A stretch of DNA of 64,000 nt from Pseudomonas mucoides (GCF_015461845.1 NZ_JACOPW010000012.1:1-64000); one strand, 5' to 3'. Counted from the stretch's first letter, positions 41,792-50,539 are shown. Made by a program: numbers and translations. The notes: generated by a model not told the origin, from the letters alone.

Positions 41792-41815
41792 GATGAGCCC
41801 CGATCAGTGAGTGAT

Positions 41816-41849
41816 TGATAATCGGGGTGTAATGGTTGTGGCAGAAGCC
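41816..41849 (-). promoter_or_regulatory. Shared promoter element upstream of the nuclease-SNF2 operon
   Basis: Minus strand GGCTTCTGCCAC, 16 nt, then TTATCA. Confidence 0.6.
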
Positions 41850-41861
41850 CATGTGGGGTTA

Positions 41862-42845
41862 TCAGTGCATCAATGCCCGGTCCATATCCACTTTGACGCC
41901 CGCCCAAGCTTCGAGCTCCCATCCTGATCCGAGCTTCACTCGATAGCTTGCCTCAACCTCGCCGCTTGTGAATACGGCCCGACCATCACCAAAGTGAATG
42001 CAGGTGAACCCTTTGTACGGCACCAGGTTTAAGCAGTGTTTTTTCATGTCGACATCTGAGGGAACGTAGTGCTGCTCAACCTTCACCATTTCACCGTCAA
42101 CCTCACGCTGCCAGACGACCACGGAGCCCTCTTCGACAACCACCTGTAGCGTTTCCTCCTCATCACGATAGAGGACGCCGTATTCCTCACCAAAGGCTAG
42201 AGTGCTGCCGGGCATCCAAGGTCTGTGTTGAGGGGCTGCCGTTGTAAGGCTTTGGCGCGTACTGCCTGACTTCAGCTCCATGAGTGCATCCGTGGACCAT
42301 GCCTGAAGGCCGATACCCCGGCGAGCAAGCAGGTCAACCAAGGCCAAGTGAAGGGCAGATGCAGCATCAGCTACTACGGAGTCATCGTTGTCTGAGCTCA
42401 TGACCTTGTTCAAGCTACTACCAAGTTCATTAAGATGTTGACGAACACTCTCAACCGAACTGTATGCGGTCGGTACCGCAGCTTTGCGGAACCGGTTAAA
42501 CAGAGCATGCACACTCGCCTCAAATGAGGTTGGGAGTGGTGCCAGACCGACGTACGCGTCCTCCCGGCGGGTCACGGCTCCCGAGTCGACATCCCCAATC
42601 AGGACATACTCACGCTCGCCTGGGTATTGGGCGATGGTGAATAGAGGATCACCCGCCAGGTTGTCTCCGGAAGACGTTTGGTAGGACAGGCTGAGCAGCT
42701 CAATAACAAGCGCTGTAGGCCGGCCGATGAAATCCTTCATCAGGGAATAGAACAAGATCTCAGGGTCTTGGCTGTCGTGACTGGAATTGGAGTAGAGAGT
42801 GGCCGCGGCCGGGTGGCCAATCTCATAGATGATCCGTTTGCCCAT
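41862..42845 (-). CDS. Hypothetical protein (327 aa)
   Basis: Not recognised. ATG 42845 has GGAG 9 nt upstream; ATG 42860 has none. Two domains are suggested: an N-terminal alpha/beta part to about residue 190 and a beta-rich C-terminal part (YRDEEETLQVVVEEGSVVVW). Soluble. Confidence 0.65.
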   Translation of the reverse strand: MGKRIIYEIGHPAAATLYSNSSHDSQDPEILFYSLMKDFIGRPTALVIELLSLSYQTSSGDNLAGDPLFTIAQYPGEREYVLIGDVDSGAVTRREDAYVGLAPLPTSFEASVHALFNRFRKAAVPTAYSSVESVRQHLNELGSSLNKVMSSDNDDSVVADAASALHLALVDLLARRGIGLQAWSTDALMELKSGSTRQSLTTAAPQHRPWMPGSTLAFGEEYGVLYRDEEETLQVVVEEGSVVVWQREVDGEMVKVEQHYVPSDVDMKKHCLNLVPYKGFTCIHFGDGRAVFTSGEVEASYRVKLGSGWELEAWAGVKVDMDRALMH

Positions 42846-42913
42846 AAGTTGAAGCTCCATCTGGTGAACGTTTAGCCATGATCAATTTTGTGCTCGGAAG
42901 CCGACAGACCTGG

Positions 42914-43426
42914 TTAGAAAATGACGTCTTTGAATAGGTAGGCAGCTACGATAACTTGGAGCATAACAACGAGGTGTACCGGCCGGTTTAGCAGCCACCT
43001 GATTGTCGGTGGGGTGTTCTGATTGTCCGCTACTCGTCTCATCATCCGACGCAGCTTCTGCCCCATCTGAGTGTTCGCCACGAGGTCTAGAAGTCCGGCG
43101 GGGTTCGCAGAGATCGGTGCTACGCGTTCGGGAATATGTGGGGCGGGACGCGGCTCTTGCTCAGTTCTGTGTGATTTCGCTGCCAGTGCAGACTTGCGTG
43201 CTGCCTTCAGTTTTGCATCGTAAACCGAGCGTTTATCCGGTTCAGAGAGTATTTCATAAGCATCTGTGATGATCAGAAATATCCGGCTGGCTTCCTCAGC
43301 GTTGTCTGAGTTCCTGTCAGGATGATAGCGCTGAGCGAGGACCTTGTAAGAAGCCTTGATGATTGCCTGATCTGCGTTCTCTTGGACCTGCAGGTTGTGA
43401 TAATGGGTACGCATATTCGAAATCAT
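42914..43426 (-). CDS. Membrane-anchored J-domain protein
   Basis: 170 aa. N-terminal J domain: MRTHYHNLQVQENADQAII, KVLAQRYHPDRNSDN with the essential HPD, and ITDAYEILSEPDKRSVYDAK. A charged linker leads to a C-terminal hydrophobic segment (LVVMLQVIVAAYLF), placing the J domain at the cytoplasmic face of the membrane. J domains stimulate DnaK, and DnaK/DnaJ restrain RpoH in E. coli; given the RpoH-like sigma factor in this window, a regulatory link is possible but not shown. Confidence 0.85.
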   Translation of the reverse strand: MISNMRTHYHNLQVQENADQAIIKASYKVLAQRYHPDRNSDNAEEASRIFLIITDAYEILSEPDKRSVYDAKLKAARKSALAAKSHRTEQEPRPAPHIPERVAPISANPAGLLDLVANTQMGQKLRRMMRRVADNQNTPPTIRWLLNRPVHLVVMLQVIVAAYLFKDVIF

Positions 43427-43449
43427 GTCTTCTTGGAGAGTGCAGGCGG

Positions 43450-43704
43450 CTACTGACCACCCATCGCGGGCAAAAGGATCCAATGATAGATGCCGTTCAT
43501 GTTTGTCAGCAGGAAGCAGGCTTGCAAGGTGAGCAGCCAGCGAGCTTTTATTCTACCGGCATGACCAGCAAGCATCGCGCTGCTCACCAAGAACAACACG
43601 TAACCGTAAGAGGAGTAGGTGACATTCAACGACAAGAGCACAGCCCCGGAGATTCCTGCGACAGTGCCAGCTTTTTCCAGAAACCGCGTCAGGTCGAATG
43701 TCAT
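43450..43704 (-). CDS. Small three-helix membrane protein (84 aa)
   Basis: AGGACA precedes ATG 43704. Three hydrophobic segments (residues 13-28, 32-46, 55-82). The end LQACFLLTNMNGIYHWIL resembles the last helix of PnuC/YgjV-like small transporters (NxxGIYRW). Function not assigned. Confidence 0.6.
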   Translation of the reverse strand: MTFDLTRFLEKAGTVAGISGAVLLSLNVTYSSYGYVLFLVSSAMLAGHAGRIKARWLLTLQACFLLTNMNGIYHWILLPAMGGQ

Positions 43705-43730
43705 TGTCCTGCCCTCATGAGTTGGTAATT

Positions 43731-43764
43731 GGATTGTGTGTGGAAAGGCTTTGTGCCACCAGCC
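43731..43764 (-). promoter_or_regulatory. Shared promoter element upstream of 43450-43704
   Basis: Minus strand GGCTGGTGGCAC, 16 nt, then CAATCC. Confidence 0.45.
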
Positions 43765-43874
43765 AAAACGAGGCAGCATTTTCAGGACTTCTGGTTGTGT
43801 GGCGTGGTCTTGAGGGATTGAGCTCCCCTCGAACCGTCTGGCGTGGCGAAGCGATAAGCAAGAGGGGAGGTCGG

Positions 43875-44252
43875 TCAGGTTGGGATTCGAGCGATCTTGA
43901 AGAAACACTGGTAGCTATCCCACTGCCTGGCGCTGGCGTATGTGTCGGCCAACACTTCAAGTGCGACGGTGGGAAGAGACTGCACGTTTTCAAATTGCAG
44001 AGAACCGGGTTCCTGGAACTCACCGTGCCCTTCAGCGGCAAGTCGTGCAGCGCATGAATCAAACAGCGATTGATCTGCAGTGATATGTGGGAGGGCATAC
44101 CCAACAAACCGCATCAATGCCGCGTGGGCCGAAGGGTAGAACTCTGGGCCAATCAATCCATCCGAAATGTTACCAAGATCGTGAACATCAGCAAAAATCA
44201 GGACATGAGCTGTAGATGCTGGCTCATTTTGTAGTGTTGAAGTAGGAGTCAT
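43875..44252 (-). CDS. Hypothetical protein (125 aa)
   Basis: Not recognised. GGAGG 4 nt before the ATG. Helical, soluble (ADTYASARQWDSYQCFF). Confidence 0.55.
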   Translation of the reverse strand: MTPTSTLQNEPASTAHVLIFADVHDLGNISDGLIGPEFYPSAHAALMRFVGYALPHITADQSLFDSCAARLAAEGHGEFQEPGSLQFENVQSLPTVALEVLADTYASARQWDSYQCFFKIARIPT

Positions 44253-44268
44253 GTTTCCTCCGGATGAA

Positions 44269-44284
44269 CGGAGCCCGCAGGCTC
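44269..44284. other. Short hairpin between genes
   Basis: GGAGCC-CGCA-GGCTCC, perfect 6-bp stem between two minus-strand genes; could weaken read-through. Confidence 0.45.
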
Positions 44285-44297
44285 CACAGCAGTCTGT

Positions 44298-44759
44298 TTA
44301 TTCAGCGTCCGGCTCGAACTCTTCCCACAGGCCGAGTTTCACAAGCAGGGCTTTCAGCGCGATGGTAGATGCCTCTGGATCAGTCCCCTGCTCAACGTCA
44401 AGCACAGCTTCACGAGCGGAGCTTGCGAGCTCCCGAAGTTGATCTCGAAGGGAGTTCGCACACACCACTGAGGTGTGAGTGCCGGGGGTTTCAATAGCGA
44501 TGCTATCTCCCTCAATCTCACTCCAAACTGCTTCGCTAAGAAGGCACTCGGTGCCATCAGAGTCCGCGAGGTAGACATCATCACCCACCTGCTGAGTTTC
44601 AGATGCGTCCCAGTTCAGCTGCGAGCCGCCGGTAAACTCGAACTGCGTCTTGCCGGCCTCTTTGAAGATTTGCTGAGGTACGCCAGCTGGAATGAACTCG
44701 ATGGTCTTTTCCAGGCGCAGGCCTGTAGTTGGGTGATATGGGAAGAGTGTGGTGGACAT
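44298..44759 (-). CDS. Hypothetical protein (153 aa)
   Basis: Not recognised. GGAG 8 nt before the ATG. Acidic throughout (DDVYLADSDGTECLLSEAVW, end EEFEPDAE); an acidic small protein of a mobile element could be a DNA mimic, but nothing proves it. Confidence 0.6.
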   Translation of the reverse strand: MSTTLFPYHPTTGLRLEKTIEFIPAGVPQQIFKEAGKTQFEFTGGSQLNWDASETQQVGDDVYLADSDGTECLLSEAVWSEIEGDSIAIETPGTHTSVVCANSLRDQLRELASSAREAVLDVEQGTDPEASTIALKALLVKLGLWEEFEPDAE

Positions 44760-44785
44760 GGTGACAGCTCCAGTGCGTGTTTGGT

Positions 44786-44819
44786 GGAGCCATACACCTC
44801 CTCGGATGTGCCAGAACCC
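44786..44819 (-). promoter_or_regulatory. Shared promoter element, spacing variant, upstream of 44298-44759
   Basis: Minus strand GGGTTCTGGCAC is perfect, but the GTATGG lies 12 rather than 16 nt downstream. Confidence 0.45.
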
Positions 44820-44860
44820 CCCAGCAAAAGAACAACCACGGTTAGAGTTGTGTCAGCTCA

Positions 44861-45709
44861 ATGCCGGTAGAATCCCCCACATCGGATTTAAAGGATGTGT
44901 TTGTGGATCAGGAAAATATCGCTGCCGGCAGTATTGAAGGTGAGGTGATCAGTTTTGTTGCCTCGAAAGGCTACGGTTTCATCAGCGGTGATGATGGCGA
45001 GCGATATTTCGTCCATCAGAAGGACGTCAAGGGTGGCGAGCCTCTGACATCCGGCCAGCGAGTGACCTTCGTTCCTACTCCGTCCCCCAAAGGGTCGAAG
45101 GCCAGGCATGTTCTTCCAGGAATCGGACCAACCCTGATTTATACCAATCCCGACAATTTTGTTTGGTCGAAATCCGGTGCTCCGAAAGGGATGGAGGTCA
45201 TGATGACCACCGGGGATGGCTGGGCACAGTCGAACGATCCCAATCAAGCCCGCGGGATGTTGGTGGCTCAGGCTCAGGAGAATGGCGCGAATGCTGTGAT
45301 CTTTGCTTCGCTTGAGAAGTACACCGACTCAGCCGCATGCAGTAATTACCGCTTCACCATGCACCGCTTTACAGGTCAGTACGCCATTGTGAAAGTCGTC
45401 AGCCTCAGCTCAGATCCAGCGGCCATCATGGAGTCTCAAGCGCAGATGCAGGATCTTCACGACTGGTGGCAAAGCAAGACAGTCCCTCGAAGCGAAACGT
45501 GGGAGCTGTCGGCAAACGAAACTAGATTGATAGAACCCGCAAAGGTTAAGTTTATCCTGGGACTAATTTGGTCTTGGTCACTAACCCTACTCAAGATACT
45601 TGGGCTCTCTTGTCTGTTTTTTTACCGGCAAGGGGTGAAGTTCATCAAGGGGCGGTTGGCTGCTGACCGAATTGAAGACAAAAAAAGGCCGGATGACCCA
45701 GGGGAGTAG
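44861..45709 (+). CDS. Cold-shock-domain protein with C-terminal membrane anchor
   Basis: 282 aa. Residues about 24-85 are a cold-shock domain with RNP motifs KGYGFISGDDGERYFVHQ. A second domain of about 110 residues follows (GMEVMMTTGDGWAQSN, ENGANAVIFASLEKY). Residues 228-250 are hydrophobic (FILGLIWSWSLTLLKILGL), followed by a basic tail. A nucleic-acid-binding domain tied to the membrane is an unusual combination. No clear ribosome site at the first ATG. Plus strand, without the shared promoter element. Confidence 0.75.
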   Translation: MPVESPTSDLKDVFVDQENIAAGSIEGEVISFVASKGYGFISGDDGERYFVHQKDVKGGEPLTSGQRVTFVPTPSPKGSKARHVLPGIGPTLIYTNPDNFVWSKSGAPKGMEVMMTTGDGWAQSNDPNQARGMLVAQAQENGANAVIFASLEKYTDSAACSNYRFTMHRFTGQYAIVKVVSLSSDPAAIMESQAQMQDLHDWWQSKTVPRSETWELSANETRLIEPAKVKFILGLIWSWSLTLLKILGLSCLFFYRQGVKFIKGRLAADRIEDKKRPDDPGE

Positions 45710-45719
45710 GTCATCCGGC
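45681..45719 (-). terminator. Strong minus-strand terminator overlapping the cold-shock gene end
   Basis: GCCGGATGACC pairs perfectly with GGTCATCCGGC (11 bp); on the minus strand it is followed by seven Ts. It ends transcripts from the 45872-46846 gene, and its loop contains the stop codon of the plus-strand gene. Confidence 0.88.
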
Positions 45720-45871
45720 TCAGGACCGCGGAGGGGACGCGGATTACTTAACACGATGAGACTGGGTGTCATCCTTGGCACCTGTTCTACAGAGTAACGG
45801 CTTGTTCTTGAATGACCACCCAAAACACCCATTTCTTTTTCGTCGCGCGTCTGCCGCTGTACGGGCATGGT

Positions 45872-46846
45872 TCAACCAACTTTCGCCGAATCGCCAGAAG
45901 CTTCGCGCGCCTTCTTCACTTCAATCCCCAGTTCAGTAAGGTGGGAAGCGTTGTCTCCACTACGGCACCCGCTAACCAGACCAAGATTTGATAATCCAGC
46001 CATGACCATGCCGTCACGATGACTGGCTGCGTCTATTGCGTAAAACAGCGCTTGGGCTTCTCGTGAGTCTAGTAGGCCAGCCACTCGAACTGGATCCGGG
46101 TAGCTGCCAGATCCGTCGCATGCACGGCACTTATAACGATTCGTCCAACCGATCCGCTTGTCCCCAGCACCATTGCACACTGGACACGTCTCGACCTGAG
46201 GATCTGAATCAGTCTTTCCAGCAAGGTGCTCGCTATAAGCCCCATTAAAGGTAAGTGACACGATTTCGCATAGTTCGCTATAGGTGTCGGCCTGAAGTGT
46301 CCCTAGGTTAGCAGGAAGGATTGTAGGGCCGCCGCCCCACCGGTCGCCGATCTTGAAAGTGATCTGTGCCTGGCACGCCTGCAAATCCAAGTGAATTTCG
46401 CTGTAGAAAGAATCCCCGGAAGATCCCAGCGGCCGGAACACATAGGCGGTGATCCTGCGACTACCTCGTTGTGCAACTTGAAGTACGCTTGCGTCGACGT
46501 CGTAGCCGATAACGTGGCCCCGCGGAAGCATCAGTGAGTTCTTCAGTCTGGGGAAGACTTCATTCGCGACCTGGCGGGTGCTATCTGCGATATTCGAGCG
46601 GATGGTATTGAGCAGCACCTCTTTCGAGAAACGACCCATCATAGATGCAACCGTAAAGCCACTGTGCTTGGCCTTAGTAAAGCGTCCGTCCTGCTCAAAC
46701 GAAACGCCCGCCCGGGCGTACGACATATCAGCGCAACCCAGTGATTCAAAACACGCAGCGCGGACACGGGTCGCTAGCATTTCGGTCTCGCGCTCATCTA
46801 ATTTAGTTGGAATGGTGCAACTCGATTTGCTGGTGGCAGTGTTCAT
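45872..46846 (-). CDS. Protein with DnaJ-type zinc-binding repeats
   Basis: 324 aa. Near residues 220-260 are two CxxCxGxG-type units (CPVCNGAGDKRIGW and CRACDGSGSYPDPV), the DnaJ central zinc finger, without a J domain. The N-terminal 200 residues are unrecognised. AGGA 8 nt before ATG 46846. Such fingers hold unfolded protein or nucleic acid; role here unknown. Confidence 0.7.
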   Translation of the reverse strand: MNTATSKSSCTIPTKLDERETEMLATRVRAACFESLGCADMSYARAGVSFEQDGRFTKAKHSGFTVASMMGRFSKEVLLNTIRSNIADSTRQVANEVFPRLKNSLMLPRGHVIGYDVDASVLQVAQRGSRRITAYVFRPLGSSGDSFYSEIHLDLQACQAQITFKIGDRWGGGPTILPANLGTLQADTYSELCEIVSLTFNGAYSEHLAGKTDSDPQVETCPVCNGAGDKRIGWTNRYKCRACDGSGSYPDPVRVAGLLDSREAQALFYAIDAASHRDGMVMAGLSNLGLVSGCRSGDNASHLTELGIEVKKAREASGDSAKVG

Positions 46847-46878
46847 GACCTGGATCCTGATGGCTAATTGACTGAGGC

Positions 46879-46912
46879 AAATGATCAAGCTAGTTGCGGC
46901 GTGCCAGAATCG
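46879..46912 (-). promoter_or_regulatory. Shared promoter element upstream of 45872-46846
   Basis: Minus strand GCGATTCTGGCAC, 16 nt, then TCATTT. Confidence 0.55.
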
Positions 46913-46918
46913 CAGGCC

Positions 46919-46952
46919 AAAAAAAACCCACGCCTGGGGGTGTAGGCGTGGG
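46919..46952 (-). terminator. Rho-independent terminator of the 22-aa gene
   Basis: CCCACGCCT-ACACCCCC-AGGCGTGGG on the minus strand, then eight Ts. Perfect 9-bp stem, 10 nt after the stop of the small gene at 46962. Confidence 0.92.
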
Positions 46953-46961
46953 CCGATAAAT

Positions 46962-47030
46962 TTAGGGGATGCCCGAAGGCTTCGAAATCTCCAGCAACGT
47001 GCTCAAGGCCGTGAAGCTGGTGACTTGCAT
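46962..47030 (-). CDS. Very small protein or leader peptide (22 aa)
   Basis: ATG 47030 with AGGGG 5 nt upstream; 22 codons, product MQVTSFTALSTLLEISKPSG plus IP. It has its own upstream copy of the shared promoter element and its own terminator, giving a predicted transcript of only about 110 nt. The short RNA itself could be the functional product. Confidence 0.55.
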   Translation of the reverse strand: MQVTSFTALSTLLEISKPSGIP

Positions 47031-47042
47031 GCCCACCCCTGG

Positions 47043-47076
47043 GCAAATTGATTAAAACATCACTGTGCCAGCACAA
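47043..47076 (-). promoter_or_regulatory. Shared promoter element upstream of the 22-aa gene
   Basis: Minus strand TGTGCTGGCAC, 16 nt, then ATTTGC. Weak copy; supported mainly by the mini-gene and terminator after it. Confidence 0.4.
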
Positions 47077-47100
47077 CTACCCAAAACACGTTGCCAAAAT

Positions 47101-47661
47101 TCAATGGGCATGAGCCCTGCTGCGAGGTCTATCACTAGGGTGGCGTGCAAGGTGAGCTTCCATCGCAAGTTGGGCTGCGTTGGTGACTTGATGTGGTGTC
47201 ATTAACTCAGCTTGGATTGCACCTGCTTGAACGAGAACGTGTCCGTTGGAGCGGGTGTTCCAGTCGACCACAACAACATGTACGCCTGGAACCATGGTGT
47301 ACGAGGGAAGTGTGCCCCAGAGACGTGTTCCACGGGTGAAGTTGAACATGTGAGCCAACAGGTTTTGCTTGTCTTCTTCTGTAGCACCTGATGAACGGGT
47401 ATCGAAAATCGCTAATTTGTTAGCGTACTCATCACCGGCGTTCAGGGTGAGAGAGGACAGGAAATCCTGTGGTAGGCCATTTTCATAGATAGCTTTCAAC
47501 ATTTGGCCGTGGAGCCTGCAACCAGCCTCGTAACCGTACGAGTAAATCCATACGGGCACAAATTCGAGATTTTCTGCTGGTAGGTTTTCATCAGGGGCCC
47601 ACCCTTTTGCCAGCACTTGTTGCATCATCTCCGCGGTCTTTGGTGTGCTTCGTTCCGTCAT
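47101..47661 (-). CDS. Hypothetical protein (186 aa)
   Basis: Not recognised. GAGG before the ATG. Alpha/beta soluble protein (YTMVPGVHVVVVDWNTRSNG), ending in a His/Arg-rich tail (RHPSDRPRSRAHAH). Confidence 0.65.
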   Translation of the reverse strand: MTERSTPKTAEMMQQVLAKGWAPDENLPAENLEFVPVWIYSYGYEAGCRLHGQMLKAIYENGLPQDFLSSLTLNAGDEYANKLAIFDTRSSGATEEDKQNLLAHMFNFTRGTRLWGTLPSYTMVPGVHVVVVDWNTRSNGHVLVQAGAIQAELMTPHQVTNAAQLAMEAHLARHPSDRPRSRAHAH

Positions 47662-47689
47662 ACAGATGCCTCAGTGATTAGGTGAGTGC

Positions 47690-47723
47690 CTATGATGGAG
47701 TCCTCCACGTAGTGCCAGAACCG
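47690..47723 (-). promoter_or_regulatory. Shared promoter element upstream of 47101-47661
   Basis: Minus strand CCGGTTCTGGCAC, 16 nt, then TCATAG. Confidence 0.65.
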
Positions 47724-47728
47724 GGGGG

Positions 47729-49669
47729 TCAGGATTTTTTGGATTTCGCAGACAGATCCGTAGCCCAATCACGAACCTCTCCAGGCACGATTAACTTGAA
47801 GCGTGCCCGAGTGCCGCCGGTGTAAATGGCAGCCAGCGCTTTAGCAGCGCCCATTCGGTCGCCGGACTCAATCCTCGATAAGAGGTCGGGTGCGAGCATT
47901 ACAGTGTCGACCTCTGTGTTTCGAGCATCCGCAACTCGTCCGAGTTTGATAGGGGCGCGGCCAGTAGCATCGAGCCACAACAGCGATGCTTCGAAATCGG
48001 TGGCTTTGTAACCCTTCTTGAGCATGCGTTCTATACGGATAAAGGCCAGGTCATCCTTGGCCATGTCCTTCACAAGGGACGCCCAGCTTGTGTACTTGAA
48101 CAGTGCACTGTGCGACGGCCGAACGCTTTTGTTGAACAGCTCGATGCAATCAAGCACGAACAGCCTGAACGCTTTGTCTGCGCCTGGTAGAAGACTGAAT
48201 TTTGCCCCGGCATTGCCTAAGCGCTGGAACCACTCGAATAGGCCCCATTCGGAGTTGCAGAGTATCGTGGCCGGCTCGGTTGGGATCTCGGCGTTGTCGT
48301 AGTAGATGACTTTGGTGTCACGCTCTCGACTGCCCTCCATGTGGGCAACTCGAACCACTGGATTCTGGTCGATCAGGGTATTCACTACACCCTCAATCTG
48401 CCTACCTGCCCTTATGGAGTGAACGACCTCGCGGCTTCGGGTAGCCGGCGAGCGTTTGCTCAGGTTTCCATCCAGCCTCTGGCATGCGTCGCCGAGAGTG
48501 ATCACGGGCTGTGGGCAGCGATCCAGGAATGCGCACATGGGCCACGTGAGGTCATGACTCTCGTCAATGATGATGTGGGTGTAGCCCGGGTCTATGAACG
48601 TATCGAGCGCCAGCGCCAGGTGCTTGATTCGGTGGTAACCACGCAGAGGCATTTCAATCCGAGGATCCGTAGGCTCTATAGTTTGTTGCCAGAACACTTG
48701 GGCATATTGAGCTAAGGCGATTTTATCCAACTCGGATAGTTTGGTATCCAATGGGGGGATGTGGCGAGTATCTAGCGTTGTGTCCCGACTAAAACAGAAC
48801 CTCATCACCATGCGGTTGCATGTCTGGGCCACTTGCCAGGGTGCCATTGAACCTACTGGCCCAAACCCAAGGCGCTCAGCAGCCAGTGAGGGTGCGAGCT
48901 GGTGGGTAGACCATGCGCGCTTACCTGCCCGGCGATATGGCTTGCTCTGGTCTCGCTCAAGACACTCGGTAGCTAGTTGCCCGAAAGTCATCCCAGTTAC
49001 ACGATTTGGACCAATGCGAGCCATCAGGGCTTGGAGCTGAACCTGAGTGTACGCTAGGAGAAGAGGGCGATACCTGCTTAGGCTATCGACCATCCGCTCG
49101 ATCAGATAGGTTTTCCCTGTCCCCGCCAGTGCCTGGACGTCCATGCTCTCATCAAGCTCACCTCGAAAAACGCTGAAGGTGCGGGCCTGCTGGTTAGTCA
49201 GGGTGAACTCTTTCCCGTCATTAGTAACAAATTTCTCAGTGAAGGGATTTAACTGGGCTGACAGCTGGCGCTTAAATTCAAAATTCCACTCCCCATTGGG
49301 GAAAACAAAACCGCCCTTTGAAATCAGCTCGGGATCTAGAAGACGTGCGGGGATTCGTTTAAGGTCATTTAGGCCTGTATTGAAGTTATCTCGGTTGAAG
49401 CGCGCGGCCATAAGCCGACCAAACTCACCCTGGCCGTTGGATCGCTCAACCTGAATGCCGATGCTGATGAGTTCGGCTAGAGCCTTCTCGGTTTTGTCAG
49501 CTCTGAGGTTGTGGCCAGCAAAAGCAGTTGAGTTCTGGATTACAGCCGCACTAGCGATTTCATGAACTGACCATTGGAGGAATAACTCAGCCGACCGTGA
49601 GTCCACAGCAGCAAGTTGCTCGGCTTTGTCGATTTCCAGCGGTAGGAAAAGAGTAAGTTTCGGTGTCAT
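47729..49669 (-). CDS. SF1 DNA helicase, UvrD-related, with N-terminal extension
   Basis: 646 aa. An N-terminal region of about 170 residues is unrecognised. Then VQALAGTGKTYLIERMV (Walker A near residue 182), HIIIDESHDLTWPMCAFLD (DESHD) and ITLGDACQRLDG. Near the end, AIYTGGTRARFKLIV is consistent with motif VI. Its stop abuts the next promoter; its ATG overlaps the previous stop (ATGA). It differs clearly from the helicase at 12.7-14.2 kb, so this replicon has two. Confidence 0.82.
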   Translation of the reverse strand: MTPKLTLFLPLEIDKAEQLAAVDSRSAELFLQWSVHEIASAAVIQNSTAFAGHNLRADKTEKALAELISIGIQVERSNGQGEFGRLMAARFNRDNFNTGLNDLKRIPARLLDPELISKGGFVFPNGEWNFEFKRQLSAQLNPFTEKFVTNDGKEFTLTNQQARTFSVFRGELDESMDVQALAGTGKTYLIERMVDSLSRYRPLLLAYTQVQLQALMARIGPNRVTGMTFGQLATECLERDQSKPYRRAGKRAWSTHQLAPSLAAERLGFGPVGSMAPWQVAQTCNRMVMRFCFSRDTTLDTRHIPPLDTKLSELDKIALAQYAQVFWQQTIEPTDPRIEMPLRGYHRIKHLALALDTFIDPGYTHIIIDESHDLTWPMCAFLDRCPQPVITLGDACQRLDGNLSKRSPATRSREVVHSIRAGRQIEGVVNTLIDQNPVVRVAHMEGSRERDTKVIYYDNAEIPTEPATILCNSEWGLFEWFQRLGNAGAKFSLLPGADKAFRLFVLDCIELFNKSVRPSHSALFKYTSWASLVKDMAKDDLAFIRIERMLKKGYKATDFEASLLWLDATGRAPIKLGRVADARNTEVDTVMLAPDLLSRIESGDRMGAAKALAAIYTGGTRARFKLIVPGEVRDWATDLSAKSKKS

Positions 49670-50082
49670 TGTGCTGAGCTATTTGACAGCGTCGATTGTG
49701 TGTTCAGATTCATATCTTGGCCTTCAATCGTTAGTGAGACCAAGCTGAAGGGACCATTCAGTGCTGTGGCTTCCAATACCGCGGTCCAGTACCCAGGTGT
49801 ATCAGCTGGTAGCGAAGCCAACTGGTGCACTGAATTATGGTCCGGAGAGTGTACAACTTGTAGGCGTAACAGGGCATCCGGGCCTTTTTCAAAGATTGAA
49901 ACCTGGAAAATGTCCATTCTTTCGTTGAATGGGCTTGCCACGTAATTCTTTGACCCAGCAAGCGCCTCAAGAGCGCGAATCAGACGCGCGCCCGCACCGA
50001 GATATCCATAAAGACTGAAAACTGCCATTACGGCCGCTTCGCGCACTATGTGAATTTCGGAATGATTGAGCCGGTTATGCAT
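49666..50082 (-). CDS. Hypothetical protein coupled to the SF1 helicase (138 aa)
   Basis: Not recognised. GAGG precedes ATG 50082. Ala-rich helix (LGAGARLIRALEALAG) then a beta-rich part. Its stop overlaps the helicase start by 4 nt, so it may be a helicase accessory protein. Confidence 0.6.
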   Translation of the reverse strand: MHNRLNHSEIHIVREAAVMAVFSLYGYLGAGARLIRALEALAGSKNYVASPFNERMDIFQVSIFEKGPDALLRLQVVHSPDHNSVHQLASLPADTPGYWTAVLEATALNGPFSLVSLTIEGQDMNLNTQSTLSNSSAQ

Positions 50083-50106
50083 GGGAAATGCCTCTAAATT
50101 GATGAG

Positions 50107-50140
50107 ACACATTGCCCCTGATCACAGTGTGGCAGAAGCC
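50107..50140 (-). promoter_or_regulatory. Shared promoter element upstream of the SF1 helicase operon
   Basis: Minus strand GGCTTCTGCCAC, 16 nt, then ATGTGT. Confidence 0.55.
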
Positions 50141-50165
50141 GTGCTTGTCGATCATGGGTAAAGCT

Positions 50166-50537
50166 TCAGGGAATGAGCTTTATCTCAGCATCGTCAGCCC
50201 AATCAAGCAGCTTGGCTAGCTGCTCGTTCAGATCATCAAGGGCTAAACCTGGTGGATCCTCTGGGTAGCCAAATGGCTTGATTGCATCAAGGCCGTCGAT
50301 GATGGCAGCCAGATCAAAATCGAAACTGTCACCACCCTCAAGCAGCCATTGGACAGGCAGCTGCTGGCGCAGAGTCAGGGCAATGTCGGATGCAGCTGCG
50401 GAGCACTCCCGATCTGTGACCGCCCGGCTGTGCCGGGTGAACACCGAACGGATCTTCAGGGTGCGCGGGGCGGTGCGAGTTTGCACCTTCACACCGAAGG
50501 TGATGCTATTGCGTGTCTGAGCGGCAAACGTACCCAT
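50166..50537 (-). CDS. Hypothetical protein (123 aa)
   Basis: Not recognised. ATG 50537 with GGAT upstream, immediately after the preceding gene. Acidic C-terminal half (DSFDFDLAAIIDGLDAIK, DWADDAEIKLIP). Confidence 0.55.
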   Translation of the reverse strand: MGTFAAQTRNSITFGVKVQTRTAPRTLKIRSVFTRHSRAVTDRECSAAASDIALTLRQQLPVQWLLEGGDSFDFDLAAIIDGLDAIKPFGYPEDPPGLALDDLNEQLAKLLDWADDAEIKLIP

Positions 50538-50539
50538 TT

